The translations under genes were made by a program, and so were the position numbers. The notes beneath the pieces were generated by a model. The model saw only the letters and a list, made by a program, of their open reading frames with translations. It was not told the DNA's origin and did no database searches. A DNA stretch of 7,401 bases from Ruminiclostridium sp. (GTDB taxonomy: Bacteria; Bacillota_A; Clostridia; Oscillospirales; Ruminococcaceae): contig JAFZOA010000592.1 in the NCBI GenBank assembly GCA_017550775.1, positions 1-7,401 on the forward strand, in the 5' to 3' direction. Shown one piece after another: positions 1-5,386 of the stretch. How positions within the stretch are numbered: the first letter of the stretch is position 1; every line of letters starts with the position of its first letter.

Positions 1-662
1 ACATTATCAACATAATCTGCCATTATGTATGTAGGTGCTACGATACCTACTCCGACAATAACACCGAAAACAATTTCTATAAGACTGTTCTGATTGCTTT
101 CTATTATCGCGGTATTGCCGTTTATTTCCGCAGCAAAGTCATAATGATTACCCTCGTCGTCCACGCGGTAGAATTTCAGCATTTCATACGCATCGGGAGA
201 TACGCCAAGCTTTTCAAGGTCGAACGTCATTCTGAATGAGCCCGGAAGTACCTCTTCATCTTCAAGACCTGCGTCAAGCTCATACGCCCCAAGAAGTATC
301 CCGTCCGGCTCCACAGATTCCGAAAGATTCTTCGCGCTTTCAAAGAATTTATCTTCCGAGACTTCCTCAAGCTTGAAATCCCGGTCTTTGTCGAGAGCGT
401 TTTTTTCCGCGGAAATGGTTATGCCTTCTATCGGCTCGATCGAAAACGCCTTACTGCTGCCCTCCGGTTTAAGCTCAATGCCGCTGTCCGAGTCGTCGTT
501 TCTGCTCACCGAAACGCTGTCTATGCTTTTTGTCGTCTTTTCCCCGATGAGCGGCAGCAGGAAGCCGGGCTCGGTAAAGCCGGTGAGCAGTATCGCCAGC
601 ACGAGTGTGATGCACAGCAGGACTGTCGGGAATTTGTATTTAAGCGGTTTATTCATTTTCAT
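1..662 (-). CDS. Membrane-anchored hypothetical protein, C-terminus beyond left edge
   Basis: I translated this minus-strand frame by hand: 220 codons are open from ATG at 662-660 to the window edge, with no stop. A second ATG lies two codons further in (656-654). The start has only a weak purine-rich ribosome site (GAAAGTGAG). Residues 1-10 are basic (MKMNKPLKYK) and are followed by a hydrophobic stretch at about 12-28 and again 33-39, with no lipobox cysteine, so this is a signal anchor or signal peptide. Residues 42-190 are acidic and hydrophilic. The part around 140-190 (GSFRMTFDLEKLG, KFYRVDDEGN) resembles beta-sandwich modules of Firmicute surface proteins. A second hydrophobic stretch, about 194-214, may be a membrane segment. 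It is the third gene of the zinc-ribbon operon, 14 bp after the preceding stop. Function unknown; extracytoplasmic location is inferred. Confidence 0.72.
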   Translation of the reverse strand, partial: MKMNKPLKYKFPTVLLCITLVLAILLTGFTEPGFLLPLIGEKTTKSIDSVSVSRNDDSDSGIELKPEGSSKAFSIEPIEGITISAEKNALDKDRDFKLEEVSEDKFFESAKNLSESVEPDGILLGAYELDAGLEDEEVLPGSFRMTFDLEKLGVSPDAYEMLKFYRVDDEGNHYDFAAEINGNTAIIESNQNSLIEIVFGVIVGVGIVAPTYIMADYVDN

Positions 663-676
663 TTCTCACTTTCTTT

Positions 677-1327
677 TCAGTCATTCCGTATCACGAAAAC
701 GTCGTCGAACTCTTCGATGAACTCGTTCACATAGTCGTTCCCGAACTCCCCGATGTGCAGCGGGTCGTCCTTTTTGGTATCGCTTCCGCCTGTGCGTTCG
801 CTTATCTTGCCGGGGATAAAGATAAGCCCGAGAATTATCATAGTTATGCACGCAAGGATCAACACTACACGCAGTGGTGTGTAATTCACGGGCTTTTTGC
901 CGTCCGGCTGTATGTACTGCGGCTGAACCGGCTGCTGCGGGTACTGATACTGCTGTACGTTCTGCCGGACTGTCGCCTGCTGCATTGCCTGCATCGCCTG
1001 CTGCTGTGCGGCGGATATGGGCTGAAGCGGCGGTGGCGGCGGTGTCTGCTGAACGGGCGGCTGCGGGGACGGCGGTGGCGGTGGTGTCTGCTGCACGTGT
1101 ACGGCAGCCCCGTACCGGTACCCGCAATACCCGCAGAACAAAGCATCACCATTGAGACTGTGTCCGCAGCCCGGGCAGAATTTGGTCTCGTTTGCCGGAG
1201 CGGGGGGCTGTACGGGAGCGGCGGACGGCTCCGGCGGCGTTGCGGTCATGACCTTTTCTCCGCACTCTCCGCAGAATGTCATTCCTTCCGCGAGCGGAGA
1301 ACCGCAGTTGCTGCAAAATTTAGCCAT
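677..1327 (-). CDS. Double zinc-ribbon membrane protein with Pro/Gln-rich linker
   Basis: The 216-residue product begins with two zinc ribbons, each with two CxxC knuckles: C5-C8/C19-C22 and C51-C54/C65-C68. A low-complexity linker rich in Pro and Gln follows (about 75-142), containing a duplicated QQTPPPPP unit. One membrane helix lies at about 152-171 (RVVLILACITMIILGLIF), then an acidic 45-residue tail. This architecture, cytosolic zinc ribbons on a flexible arm tethered to the membrane, is common in Clostridia but uncharacterised. The zinc ribbons probably mediate protein or nucleic-acid contacts. AAGGAGG lies 7 nt before ATG at 1327, which supports this start. It is the middle gene of the operon, 13 bp after the first gene and 14 bp before the third. 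Overlapping open frames on both strands here are products of the repetitive GC-rich linker. Confidence 0.87.
   Translation of the reverse strand: MAKFCSNCGSPLAEGMTFCGECGEKVMTATPPEPSAAPVQPPAPANETKFCPGCGHSLNGDALFCGYCGYRYGAAVHVQQTPPPPPSPQPPVQQTPPPPPLQPISAAQQQAMQAMQQATVRQNVQQYQYPQQPVQPQYIQPDGKKPVNYTPLRVVLILACITMIILGLIFIPGKISERTGGSDTKKDDPLHIGEFGNDYVNEFIEEFDDVFVIRND
1029..1093 (-). repeat. Two 23-bp imperfect copies encoding QQTPPPPP
   Basis: Positions 1029-1051 and 1071-1093 are 23-bp copies differing at one base, separated by 19 bp. They encode the two QQTPPPPP units of the linker in the double zinc-ribbon protein. This coding repeat could change copy number by slippage or recombination; the protein consequence would be linker length. 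Confidence 0.8.
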
Positions 1328-1340
1328 TTTCGTTTCCTCC

Positions 1341-2030
1341 TTATTTTCTGTTCATTCGTATCCTGATCTCGTCAAGCACAAAGTCGTGCTGTTCGGGTGC
1401 CGTCAGCAGAAATCCGCTGTACGCGCCCGCTCCGATCTTTATTTTCGTTTTGTCGGAGCTTGATGTCAGCTCCCGTATCTTGTCGTAACCGGCGCTGAAG
1501 CTGTAATGTACGTCTCCGTGCGCGAGAAGCCCCGTTATGAGCTGCACGAACAGAACAAATCCGTTATTGCTCGGAACTTCGATCTCGGCGCCCGAAACGC
1601 CGTCCCGTCCGAGCGTGCATTTCATATTCAGCCGAAACCCTCTCTTTGCCGCGTAGAACAGACATATCAGCAGGTCGAGCACGATCATTCCCGCGATGGC
1701 TATCCCACAGTAGAGGAGCGCCGCGGAAATGTCGTCTCCGGATTCAAACGCGAGTATCAGTATGCAGATAAGCATGGCAAGCACCGCGCAGACTATGTGC
1801 ATTATCTTGAAAAATGGCAGGCAGCCCCACACAGAGCGCGATGCTGTCCATTGATACCCGCCGTCCGGGGTTACGGTTATCCCTTCGGGTATTGGTCTGT
1901 CGAGCCGTATATAGTTTGTATCGTTTTGCGTCAGTGCGGACATTTCCTGCTGTACAGGTACTCCGCAATTCCCGCAGAAGGTCGAAGCATTATTCAACTC
2001 CGAACCGCAGTGAGGACAATAATTAGGCAT
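1341..2030 (-). CDS. Zinc-ribbon protein with two transmembrane helices
   Basis: The 229-residue product has an N-terminal zinc ribbon (C5-C8 and C19-C22, YCPHCG...FCGNCG). A hydrophilic segment to about residue 70 is followed by two membrane helices at about 72-95 and 103-127, then a C-terminal soluble domain of about 100 residues. The end of that domain (IKIGAGAYSGFLLT...VLDEIRIRM) is reminiscent of bacterial PH-like/YcxB-type domains, where a last strand is followed by a helix; this resemblance is from memory and tentative. AAGGAGA lies 8 nt before ATG at 2030. It is the promoter-proximal gene of the operon, with a leader of about 80 nt. Location is predicted to be the cytoplasmic membrane; function is unknown. 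Confidence 0.87.
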   Translation of the reverse strand: MPNYCPHCGSELNNASTFCGNCGVPVQQEMSALTQNDTNYIRLDRPIPEGITVTPDGGYQWTASRSVWGCLPFFKIMHIVCAVLAMLICILILAFESGDDISAALLYCGIAIAGMIVLDLLICLFYAAKRGFRLNMKCTLGRDGVSGAEIEVPSNNGFVLFVQLITGLLAHGDVHYSFSAGYDKIRELTSSSDKTKIKIGAGAYSGFLLTAPEQHDFVLDEIRIRMNRK

Positions 2031-2115
2031 ATCCGGTCTCCTTTTTCATTTTGCTTATGTGTGTTTGTGCAAACTATATAAACATCTGTCAAAGTGTTGA
2101 ACCCATTTGTATAAT

Positions 2116-2144
2116 ATTATAACACATTTAGACACATAAATCAA
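2116..2144 (-). promoter_or_regulatory. Sigma-A-type promoter of the zinc-ribbon operon
   Basis: On the minus strand TTGATT (2144-2139) and TATAAT (2121-2116) are separated by exactly 17 bp. This is the best match in the AT-rich spacer upstream of the zinc-ribbon operon. Transcription would start near 2109, leaving a leader of about 80 nt before the first ATG. A TTGACA on the same strand further downstream (near 2092-2087) lacks a good -10 at proper spacing. Confidence 0.72.
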
Positions 2145-2186
2145 TAGCTCGCTTTATATTCGCGGTTTTCTCTTGCAATCATTTTT

Positions 2187-2459
2187 GTGAAGGTCAGACC
2201 TGCTGTGTTGTATCATGTAATGCTTATTCTTCGACCCGCAATTAAACAAAAGAATATCTGTACCCTCTCGATTAACGGATATGGCTCGTTTCAGATTGCA
2301 AGCAGATTGAGTAAAGAGAAAATACTAACTCCTACGGCGTATCTCGAATTAAAGACCGAAGGTAACATAGGAACTCTTAAACCGTATCACTGGTCTGACA
2401 GAACTGTTGACAAAATGCTTAACAAGATACACTTGTCACATTCATCAGCTTCACAATAG
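2187..2459 (+). pseudogene. Serine recombinase remnant (middle 'recombinase' domain)
   Basis: About residues 18-80 of this frame match the middle domain of large serine recombinases (TnpX/phiC31-like resolvases). The visible family pattern is a hydrophobic run, NGYGSFQIASRLSKEKILTPTAY, then a polar insert, then PYHWSDRTVDKMLNK. The N-terminal catalytic serine domain is absent: nothing upstream carries the serine motif, and no ribosome site precedes the ATG. The match stops at about 2426, where the family expects N-x-x-Y-x-G. The final residues (IHLSHSSASQ) are read antisense through a neighbouring minus-strand ORF. Full members are about 450-550 residues, so this is a small internal fragment left after deletion, presumably not expressed. 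Confidence 0.68.
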
Positions 2460-2512
2460 TCGCAGATAGCGTCTCTTGCGCTGAACAATGATTCATATTC
2501 TTCGATAGTCAT
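2387..2512 (-). CDS. CxxC mini-protein typical of mobile elements, probably 3'-truncated
   Basis: From ATG at 2512 the frame encodes 41 residues, preceded by AAAAGGGG about 7 nt upstream. Residues 17-28 hold a four-cysteine cluster (CDYCEADECDKC), suggesting metal binding. The first 30 residues look like short acidic cysteine-rich proteins that I associate with Clostridial conjugative elements and prophages; no function is known to me. The last ten codons are antisense to the serine-recombinase remnant, so the original 3' end was probably lost in a recombination event near 2420-2430. A longer in-frame extension to 2602 exists but lacks a ribosome site and runs through a noncoding-looking repeat. 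It may be a remnant rather than a working gene. Confidence 0.5.
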   Translation of the reverse strand: MTIEEYESLFSARDAICDYCEADECDKCILLSILSTVLSDQ

Positions 2513-2528
2513 ACCGACACCCCTTTTC

Positions 2529-2575
2529 TGCACATTTTTCCATGGTATTTTGTGCATTAATTGCACATTTTTCCA
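2529..2575. repeat. 14-bp direct repeats flanking an inverted half-site
   Basis: TGCACATTTTTCCA occurs exactly twice (2529-2542 and 2562-2575), 33 bp apart start to start. Between them TGTGCA (2551-2556) forms an inverted pair with TGCACA (2562-2567) around a 5-bp AT centre. The cluster lies just upstream of the CxxC mini-protein start on the minus strand. The layout is that of a protein-binding site such as a repressor operator or recombinase accessory site, but no binding protein is identified. Confidence 0.5.
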
Positions 2576-2615
2576 AGAAATGGTACGGCTCTTCTGAACC
2601 ATACCCTTACCTGTA

Positions 2616-2753
2616 TTATTTTCCTCGCTTCTTTAGCTCCTCTTTGATAGCATTTAACAGACGCATCCATTCCGGCTCGTCTATATCCGGATCGCCATAC
2701 GGCTGTTCACCGTAGATGTGCTTGTCCCCGTGCTCCTCGATGTCGGTCTTCAT
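2616..2753 (-). CDS. Small acidic ORF of the degraded element, possibly a truncated gene
   Basis: ATG at 2753 opens 45 codons: MKTDIEEHGDKHIYGEQPYG followed by a Pro/Asp/Glu-rich middle and a basic end (LKKRGK). There is no convincing ribosome site before this ATG. The same frame is open upstream for about 22 further codons (including LLSYLSDRDLSVM), so the coding part probably began earlier and lost its start in the deletion that cut the integrase. The composition looks protein-like, with a coherent amphipathic C-terminal helix. I do not recognise a family; the style matches accessory ORFs of Clostridial integrative elements. Expression is doubtful. Confidence 0.42.
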   Translation of the reverse strand: MKTDIEEHGDKHIYGEQPYGDPDIDEPEWMRLLNAIKEELKKRGK

Positions 2754-2769
2754 AACACTCAGGTCACGG

Positions 2770-3141
2770 TCACTCAGATACGACAGTAGAGTAAGAATAT
2801 ATCCGGCGATCGTAGGGTTTCAGTCGGATCTCCAACGAGTCTTCCATACCGTCGTATGTCGTAGCTTTGACGGAATGGCGCTTAGTGGTCTCCATCCATT
2901 TCTTGACATAACCATAGACGGTTTCTTTAGAGGTGTTGAGCTGTCGATTGGTCAGGAGCTTTGCGTCGTAATCAGCAGCCTTTTGTCTCACATCTGTCTT
3001 CGACTTACCATATAGGCATACTATGTTAGGCTTGCCATTGTCTTTTTTTCCGAACTGCTTACGAGCAATCCACTGCCCTTTACGTCCTGCACGTTCAACA
3101 AAAGACCATTCGCCTTGACCGCGTTTCTTCTTCTCTGCCAT
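2770..3141 (-). pseudogene. Tyrosine-type integrase, N-terminal fragment
   Basis: ATG at 3141 follows AAGGAGG by 10 nt, which favours it over the upstream ATG at 3186. The 123-residue frame has an AP2-like arm-binding domain (about residues 5-60, GEWSFVERAGRKGQWIARKQ) and the beginning of the SAM-like core-binding domain (about 72-110, TVYGYVKKWM...TTYDGMEDSLEIRLKPY). Members of this phage/conjugative-element family are about 370-400 residues; here the whole catalytic domain with its R-H-R-Y residues is missing. The last residues (RRIYSYSTVVSE) may come from a later part of the core domain, which would mean more than one deletion. The protein could still bind DNA but cannot recombine it. It starts about 165 bp from the tRNA-Thr 3' end, the usual integration site for such elements. 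Confidence 0.78.
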
Positions 3142-3160
3142 AGACGACCCCCTCCTTTTT

Positions 3161-3182
3161 GGACTACAACGTGGACTGCAAC
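3161..3182. repeat. Tandem 10-bp repeat upstream of integrase fragment
   Basis: GGACTACAAC (3161-3170) and GGACTGCAAC (3173-3182) are direct copies differing at one base, with a 12-bp period. They lie immediately 5' to the integrase ribosome site. Integrase arm-type or excisionase sites often lie here, so this is a candidate accessory site; the role is inferred from location only. Confidence 0.5.
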
Positions 3183-3200
3183 CCAAATAGTATTAGATGA

Positions 3201-3220
3201 TACTTAATGGTACTTAATAG
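3201..3220. repeat. Tandem 10-bp repeat in integrase promoter leader
   Basis: TACTTAATGG (3201-3210) and TACTTAATAG (3211-3220) are back-to-back copies with one difference. A 10-bp period puts both on the same helix face, as expected for cooperative protein binding. They lie just downstream of the predicted -10 box of the integrase fragment, where a repressor or the integrase itself could act. Confidence 0.5.
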
Positions 3221-3230
3221 CACTCGACCA

Positions 3231-3259
3231 ATTATATCATATTCAGAGCAAAAAGTAAA
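3231..3259 (-). promoter_or_regulatory. Candidate promoter of the integrase fragment
   Basis: On the minus strand TTTACT (3259-3254) and TATAAT (3236-3231) are separated by 17 bp. The -10 is perfect and the -35 matches four of six consensus bases. The -35 overlaps the foot and T-tract of the tRNA-Thr terminator, so the promoter begins exactly where the tRNA transcript should end. Confidence 0.5.
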
Positions 3260-3302
3260 GACCCCGCTGAACCCGCATTGTTAAAGGGTTTCACGAGGTC
3301 TT
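3249..3302 (-). terminator. Terminator hairpin after tRNA-Thr
   Basis: Read on the minus strand, AAGACC (3302-3297) pairs with GGTCTT (3263-3258), and inside it AACCC (3290-3286) pairs with GGGTT (3274-3270). TACTTTTTG follows. The outer and inner stems with a short T-tract make a plausible intrinsic terminator starting 5 nt after the tRNA CCA end. Confidence 0.7.
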
Positions 3303-3306
3303 AACT

Positions 3307-3382
3307 TGGAGCTGATAGTCGGAATCGAACCGACGACCTCATCCTTACCAAGGATGTGCTCTGCCGACTGAGCCATATCAGC
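3307..3382 (-). tRNA. tRNA-Thr(GGT)
   Basis: The 76-nt minus-strand sequence folds as a canonical cloverleaf. The acceptor GCTGATA (3382-3376) pairs with TATCAGC, followed by discriminator T and encoded CCA (3309-3307). The D arm contains GGCTCAGTCGGCAGAGC. The anticodon stem CATCC/GGATG encloses loop TTGGTAA, giving anticodon GGT, which reads ACC and ACU threonine codons. The T arm is GTCGG-TTCGATT-CCGAC. It is the sole RNA gene here, with its own promoter and terminator. The truncated integrase beside its 3' end suggests it served as an integration target, but the gene is intact and no second copy of its 3' end is visible in the window. Confidence 0.97.
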
Positions 3383-3397
3383 TGATTACAGTAATTT

Positions 3398-3426
3398 ATT
3401 ATATCACAAAATTCCCCGCTTGTCAA
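3398..3426 (-). promoter_or_regulatory. Consensus promoter of tRNA-Thr
   Basis: On the minus strand TTGACA (3426-3421) and TATAAT (3403-3398) are separated by exactly 17 bp: a full consensus match at both hexamers. Transcription would begin near 3391, about 9 nt before the mature tRNA 5' end. A GC-rich tract in the spacer (AGCGGGG) is the only unusual part. Confidence 0.87.
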
Positions 3427-3472
3427 CACTTTTTTCAATTTTTCTCTGATTTTCCGTCAAATCGTCTGTAAA

Positions 3473-3510
3473 ACCGGCTCATTCCCTTTAAAAATGGGGA
3501 GTGAGCCGGT
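3473..3510 (-). terminator. Rho-independent terminator of the ACT-UPF0210 operon
   Basis: On the minus strand ACCGGCTCACTCCC (3510-3497) pairs with GGGAATGAGCCGGT (3486-3473) with one mismatch, around an AT-rich loop, and is followed by TTTTA. It begins about 30 bp after the UPF0210 stop codon and separates this operon from tRNA-Thr transcription downstream. Confidence 0.87.
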
Positions 3511-3541
3511 CTGTATGACACTTTGTTTCCGACAGAATTTC

Positions 3542-4900
3542 TCAGTTCTTCAGGCTCTGGAGCGGAGCCGGGATATGTCCGCCGCGGGAAATGAACTTCG
3601 CCGGTGAGAACCTGTTGACCGACATGACCGGACCGCTTCCGAACAGACCGCCGAATTCCAGAGTTTCTCCTTCCTTCATGCCGATAGCCGGTATCACGCG
3701 CACTGCCGTAGTCTTGCTGTTGACCATGCCTATCGCGGCTTCGTCGGCTATTATCGCAGAGATCGTTTCCTCGGGGGTATCTCCGGGGACTACTATCATG
3801 TCCAGCCCGACCGAGCAAACCGCCGTCATTGCCTCAAGCTTTTCTATACAGAGCGAGCCGCGCTCCACAGCCTCTATCATGCCCGCGTCCTCGGAGACGG
3901 GTATAAACGCGCCGGAGAGACCGCCTACACGGGAGGAAGCCATGACTCCGCCCTTCTTGACCGCGTCGTTAAGCAGTGCGAGCGCCGCCGTGGTACCGCA
4001 GGCACCGCAGCTTTCCAGACCGATCTCTTCGAGGATATGGGCAACCGAGTCGCCGACCGCGGGAGTTGGAGCGAGCGACAGGTCAACGATACCGAACGGT
4101 ACGCCGAGCATCTTGCTTGCTTCTGTACCGACGAGCTGACCCATGCGGGTGACCTTGAAGGCGGTCTTCTTTATAGTATCGGCGATCTCGTCGATGCTTG
4201 CGTCGGGCATCTTTGCGATAGCCGCTCTTACCACGCCCGGGCCGCTCACGCCGACGTTTATCACGCAGTCCGCCTCGCCTACGCCGTGGAACGCGCCCGC
4301 CATGAACGGGTTATCCTCCACCGCGTTGCAGAACACGACGATTTTTGCTGCGCCGAAGCAGTGATCCTTTGCGGTAAGCTCGCTTGCCTGCTTTATAACC
4401 TTGCCCATGAGCGCGACGGCGTTCATGTTGATACCCGCACGCGTGGAGCCGACGTTCACCGAGGAGCAGACCTTCGTCGTGACGGAAAGCGCCTCCGGGA
4501 TAGACTCGATGAGCTCACGGTCGCCCGCAGCGCAGCCCTTGTGTACGAGTGCGGAGTAACCGCCGACATAGTTTACACCGGTCTCGTCGGCTACCTTCTG
4601 GAGAGTCTCGGCGAACTTCACCGGGCTTCCGTTCGCCGCGGCGGCGAGCATAGCGATCGGGGTGACCGAAAGACGCTTGTTGATGATCGGGATGCCGTAG
4701 CGCTTCTCGATGTCCTCGCCGGTCTTAACATGGTTGCAGGCAAGGCGCATCATCTTGTCATACACCTTTGTGCAAGCCTTGTCGATGTCGCTGTCGATGC
4801 AGTCAAGGAGGCTGATACCCATTGTGATCGTTCGGATATCGAGGTTTTCCTCCTGTATCATCTTTATCGTTTCAAGAATATCATTTGAATTTAAAACCAT
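3542..4900 (-). CDS. UPF0210/DUF711 family protein (PFL-like)
   Basis: This 452-residue cytosolic protein matches the UPF0210 (DUF711) family along its length, whose usual size is about 445-455. Recognisable stretches are the N-terminal [20 protein letters not shown], the glycine-rich [12 protein letters not shown], the cysteine pair [12 protein letters not shown], and the C-terminal [12 protein letters not shown]. The fold is related to pyruvate formate-lyase-type barrels, but the glycyl-radical C-terminal motif is absent and no reaction has been established to my knowledge. AGAGGT lies 8 nt before ATG at 4900. The gene starts 13 bp after the ACT-domain gene, an arrangement conserved in many Firmicutes, so the two products probably act together with the ACT protein as a possible ligand sensor. 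Transcription ends at the hairpin at 3473-3510. Confidence 0.93.
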   Translation of the reverse strand: MVLNSNDILETIKMIQEENLDIRTITMGISLLDCIDSDIDKACTKVYDKMMRLACNHVKTGEDIEKRYGIPIINKRLSVTPIAMLAAAANGSPVKFAETLQKVADETGVNYVGGYSALVHKGCAAGDRELIESIPEALSVTTKVCSSVNVGSTRAGINMNAVALMGKVIKQASELTAKDHCFGAAKIVVFCNAVEDNPFMAGAFHGVGEADCVINVGVSGPGVVRAAIAKMPDASIDEIADTIKKTAFKVTRMGQLVGTEASKMLGVPFGIVDLSLAPTPAVGDSVAHILEEIGLESCGACGTTAALALLNDAVKKGGVMASSRVGGLSGAFIPVSEDAGMIEAVERGSLCIEKLEAMTAVCSVGLDMIVVPGDTPEETISAIIADEAAIGMVNSKTTAVRVIPAIGMKEGETLEFGGLFGSGPVMSVNRFSPAKFISRGGHIPAPLQSLKN

Positions 4901-4913
4901 TGCGCCGCACCTC

Positions 4914-5183
4914 TCATATCCTGTGCATAGCGTTGAAGATGTCTTCGTGCATTACATGTATCTGGAGCCCCATTTCCTCGCCCGCCTTGTTGAGTTTGTC
5001 GGCAAGCTCGGCATAATGATCCTCACACTTTGTAATGTCGATAAGCATGGTCATGGCAAACAAATCCTGCATGATCGTCTGTGTGACGTCCATAACGTTT
5101 GCGTTCGCCTCCGCGCAGATCGTACAGATCTTCGCGAGAATACCTACTGTGTCCTTTCCTATTACCGCAACTACTGCTCTCAT
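4914..5183 (-). CDS. ACT domain-containing protein (UPF0237)
   Basis: The 89-residue product is a single ACT domain: strand [11 protein letters not shown], the [20 protein letters not shown] helix with the conserved glycine turn (TVGIL), then two strands (FAMTMLIDI) and the final helix and strand. Length and sequence match the stand-alone UPF0237 family (about 88-91 residues). ACT domains bind amino acids or other small ligands at dimer interfaces, and the neighbour suggests it regulates or partners the UPF0210 protein. I start it at ATG 5183: GAAAGGAAA lies 8 nt upstream, and the family begins MRAV/MKAV. An in-frame extension to 5279 runs across the promoter and is rejected. Confidence 0.93.
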   Translation of the reverse strand: MRAVVAVIGKDTVGILAKICTICAEANANVMDVTQTIMQDLFAMTMLIDITKCEDHYAELADKLNKAGEEMGLQIHVMHEDIFNAMHRI

Positions 5184-5202
5184 ATCAATGTTTCCTTTCT
5201 CT

Positions 5203-5215
5203 GCGGTCACACCGC
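5203..5215 (-). other. Small hairpin in the ACT operon leader
   Basis: GCGGT-GTG-ACCGC on the minus strand is a perfect 5-bp stem with a 3-nt loop, placed just before the ribosome site of the ACT gene. It is small and may simply affect mRNA stability; no known regulatory RNA is recognised. Confidence 0.35.
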
Positions 5216-5235
5216 GTTTTGCAATAATAATATAC

Positions 5236-5264
5236 ATTATACTATATTTTTGAAAAAAAGTAAA
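5236..5264 (-). promoter_or_regulatory. Promoter of the ACT-UPF0210 operon
   Basis: On the minus strand TTTACT (5264-5259) and TATAAT (5241-5236) lie 17 bp apart, giving a leader of about 45 nt before the ACT start codon. Its -35 is only 8 bp from the -35 of the divergent plus-strand promoter, so one bound regulator could affect both. Confidence 0.65.
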
Positions 5265-5272
5265 GATAGTTA

Positions 5273-5301
5273 TAGACAAATTTTAAAAAAAGTAGTATAA
5301 T
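5273..5301 (+). promoter_or_regulatory. Promoter of the PHP-Lrp-aminotransferase operon
   Basis: TAGACA (5273-5278) and TATAAT (5296-5301) are 17 bp apart, with five of six and six of six consensus bases. Transcription would begin near 5308, leaving a leader of about 80 nt containing the stem structure at 5312-5362. Confidence 0.75.
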
Positions 5302-5311
5302 AGAGAAAATG

Positions 5312-5362
5312 CTATGCCGAACGTAAAAGAGGAGCAGTAATCTCCTGAGCACCGCGGCATGG
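5312..5362 (+). promoter_or_regulatory. Structured 5' leader, nested stems (unassigned)
   Basis: The leader can form an 8-bp outer stem (CTATGCCG 5312-5319 with CGGCATGG 5355-5362, one G-U pair). Inside is a 5-bp hairpin AGGAG/CTCCT (5330-5334 with 5342-5346) with a 7-nt loop. Two unpaired joining stretches remain, one purine-rich (AACGTAAAAG). CTCC in the inner hairpin could alternatively pair with GGAG of the ribosome site at 5375-5379. This resembles a small regulatory RNA element, but I recognise no known riboswitch class. Confidence 0.4.
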
Positions 5363-5386
5363 GAGAAAAAATGCGGAGGGTGAGCA

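Noticed and set aside
373..720. 115-codon plus-strand ORF
   Set aside because: Antisense to the membrane-anchored protein at 1-662; no ribosome site and no protein-like domain.
1021..1093. Microsatellite-like GGCGGT tract as a noncoding repeat or CRISPR-like array
   Set aside because: Explained by proline codons in the double zinc-ribbon protein; only two copies and no spacers.
681..1366. Several overlapping ORFs on both strands (681-1127, 755-1366, 874-1155, 886-1152)
   Set aside because: Shadow frames of the GC-rich Pro/Gln linker and zinc ribbons; low-complexity Arg/Ala-rich translations without start signals.
2087..2115. Plus-strand promoter using TATAAT at 2110-2115
   Set aside because: The hexamer exists only because ATAATATTAT is palindromic; the -35 position (TGTCAA) is poor and no intact plus-strand gene follows.
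2030..3540. CRISPR array or defence system in the accessory stretch
   Set aside because: No repeat-spacer periodicity and no nuclease, helicase or toxin motifs; only recombinase remnants and small ORFs are visible.
4037..4888. 283-codon plus-strand ORF
   Set aside because: Antisense to UPF0210, which matches its family end to end; the antisense translation is rich in Arg, His and Val with no recognisable domain.
5309..5326. Five-codon upstream ORF (MLCRT) as a leader peptide
   Set aside because: No ribosome site, starts almost at the predicted transcription start, and lacks a run of regulatory codons.
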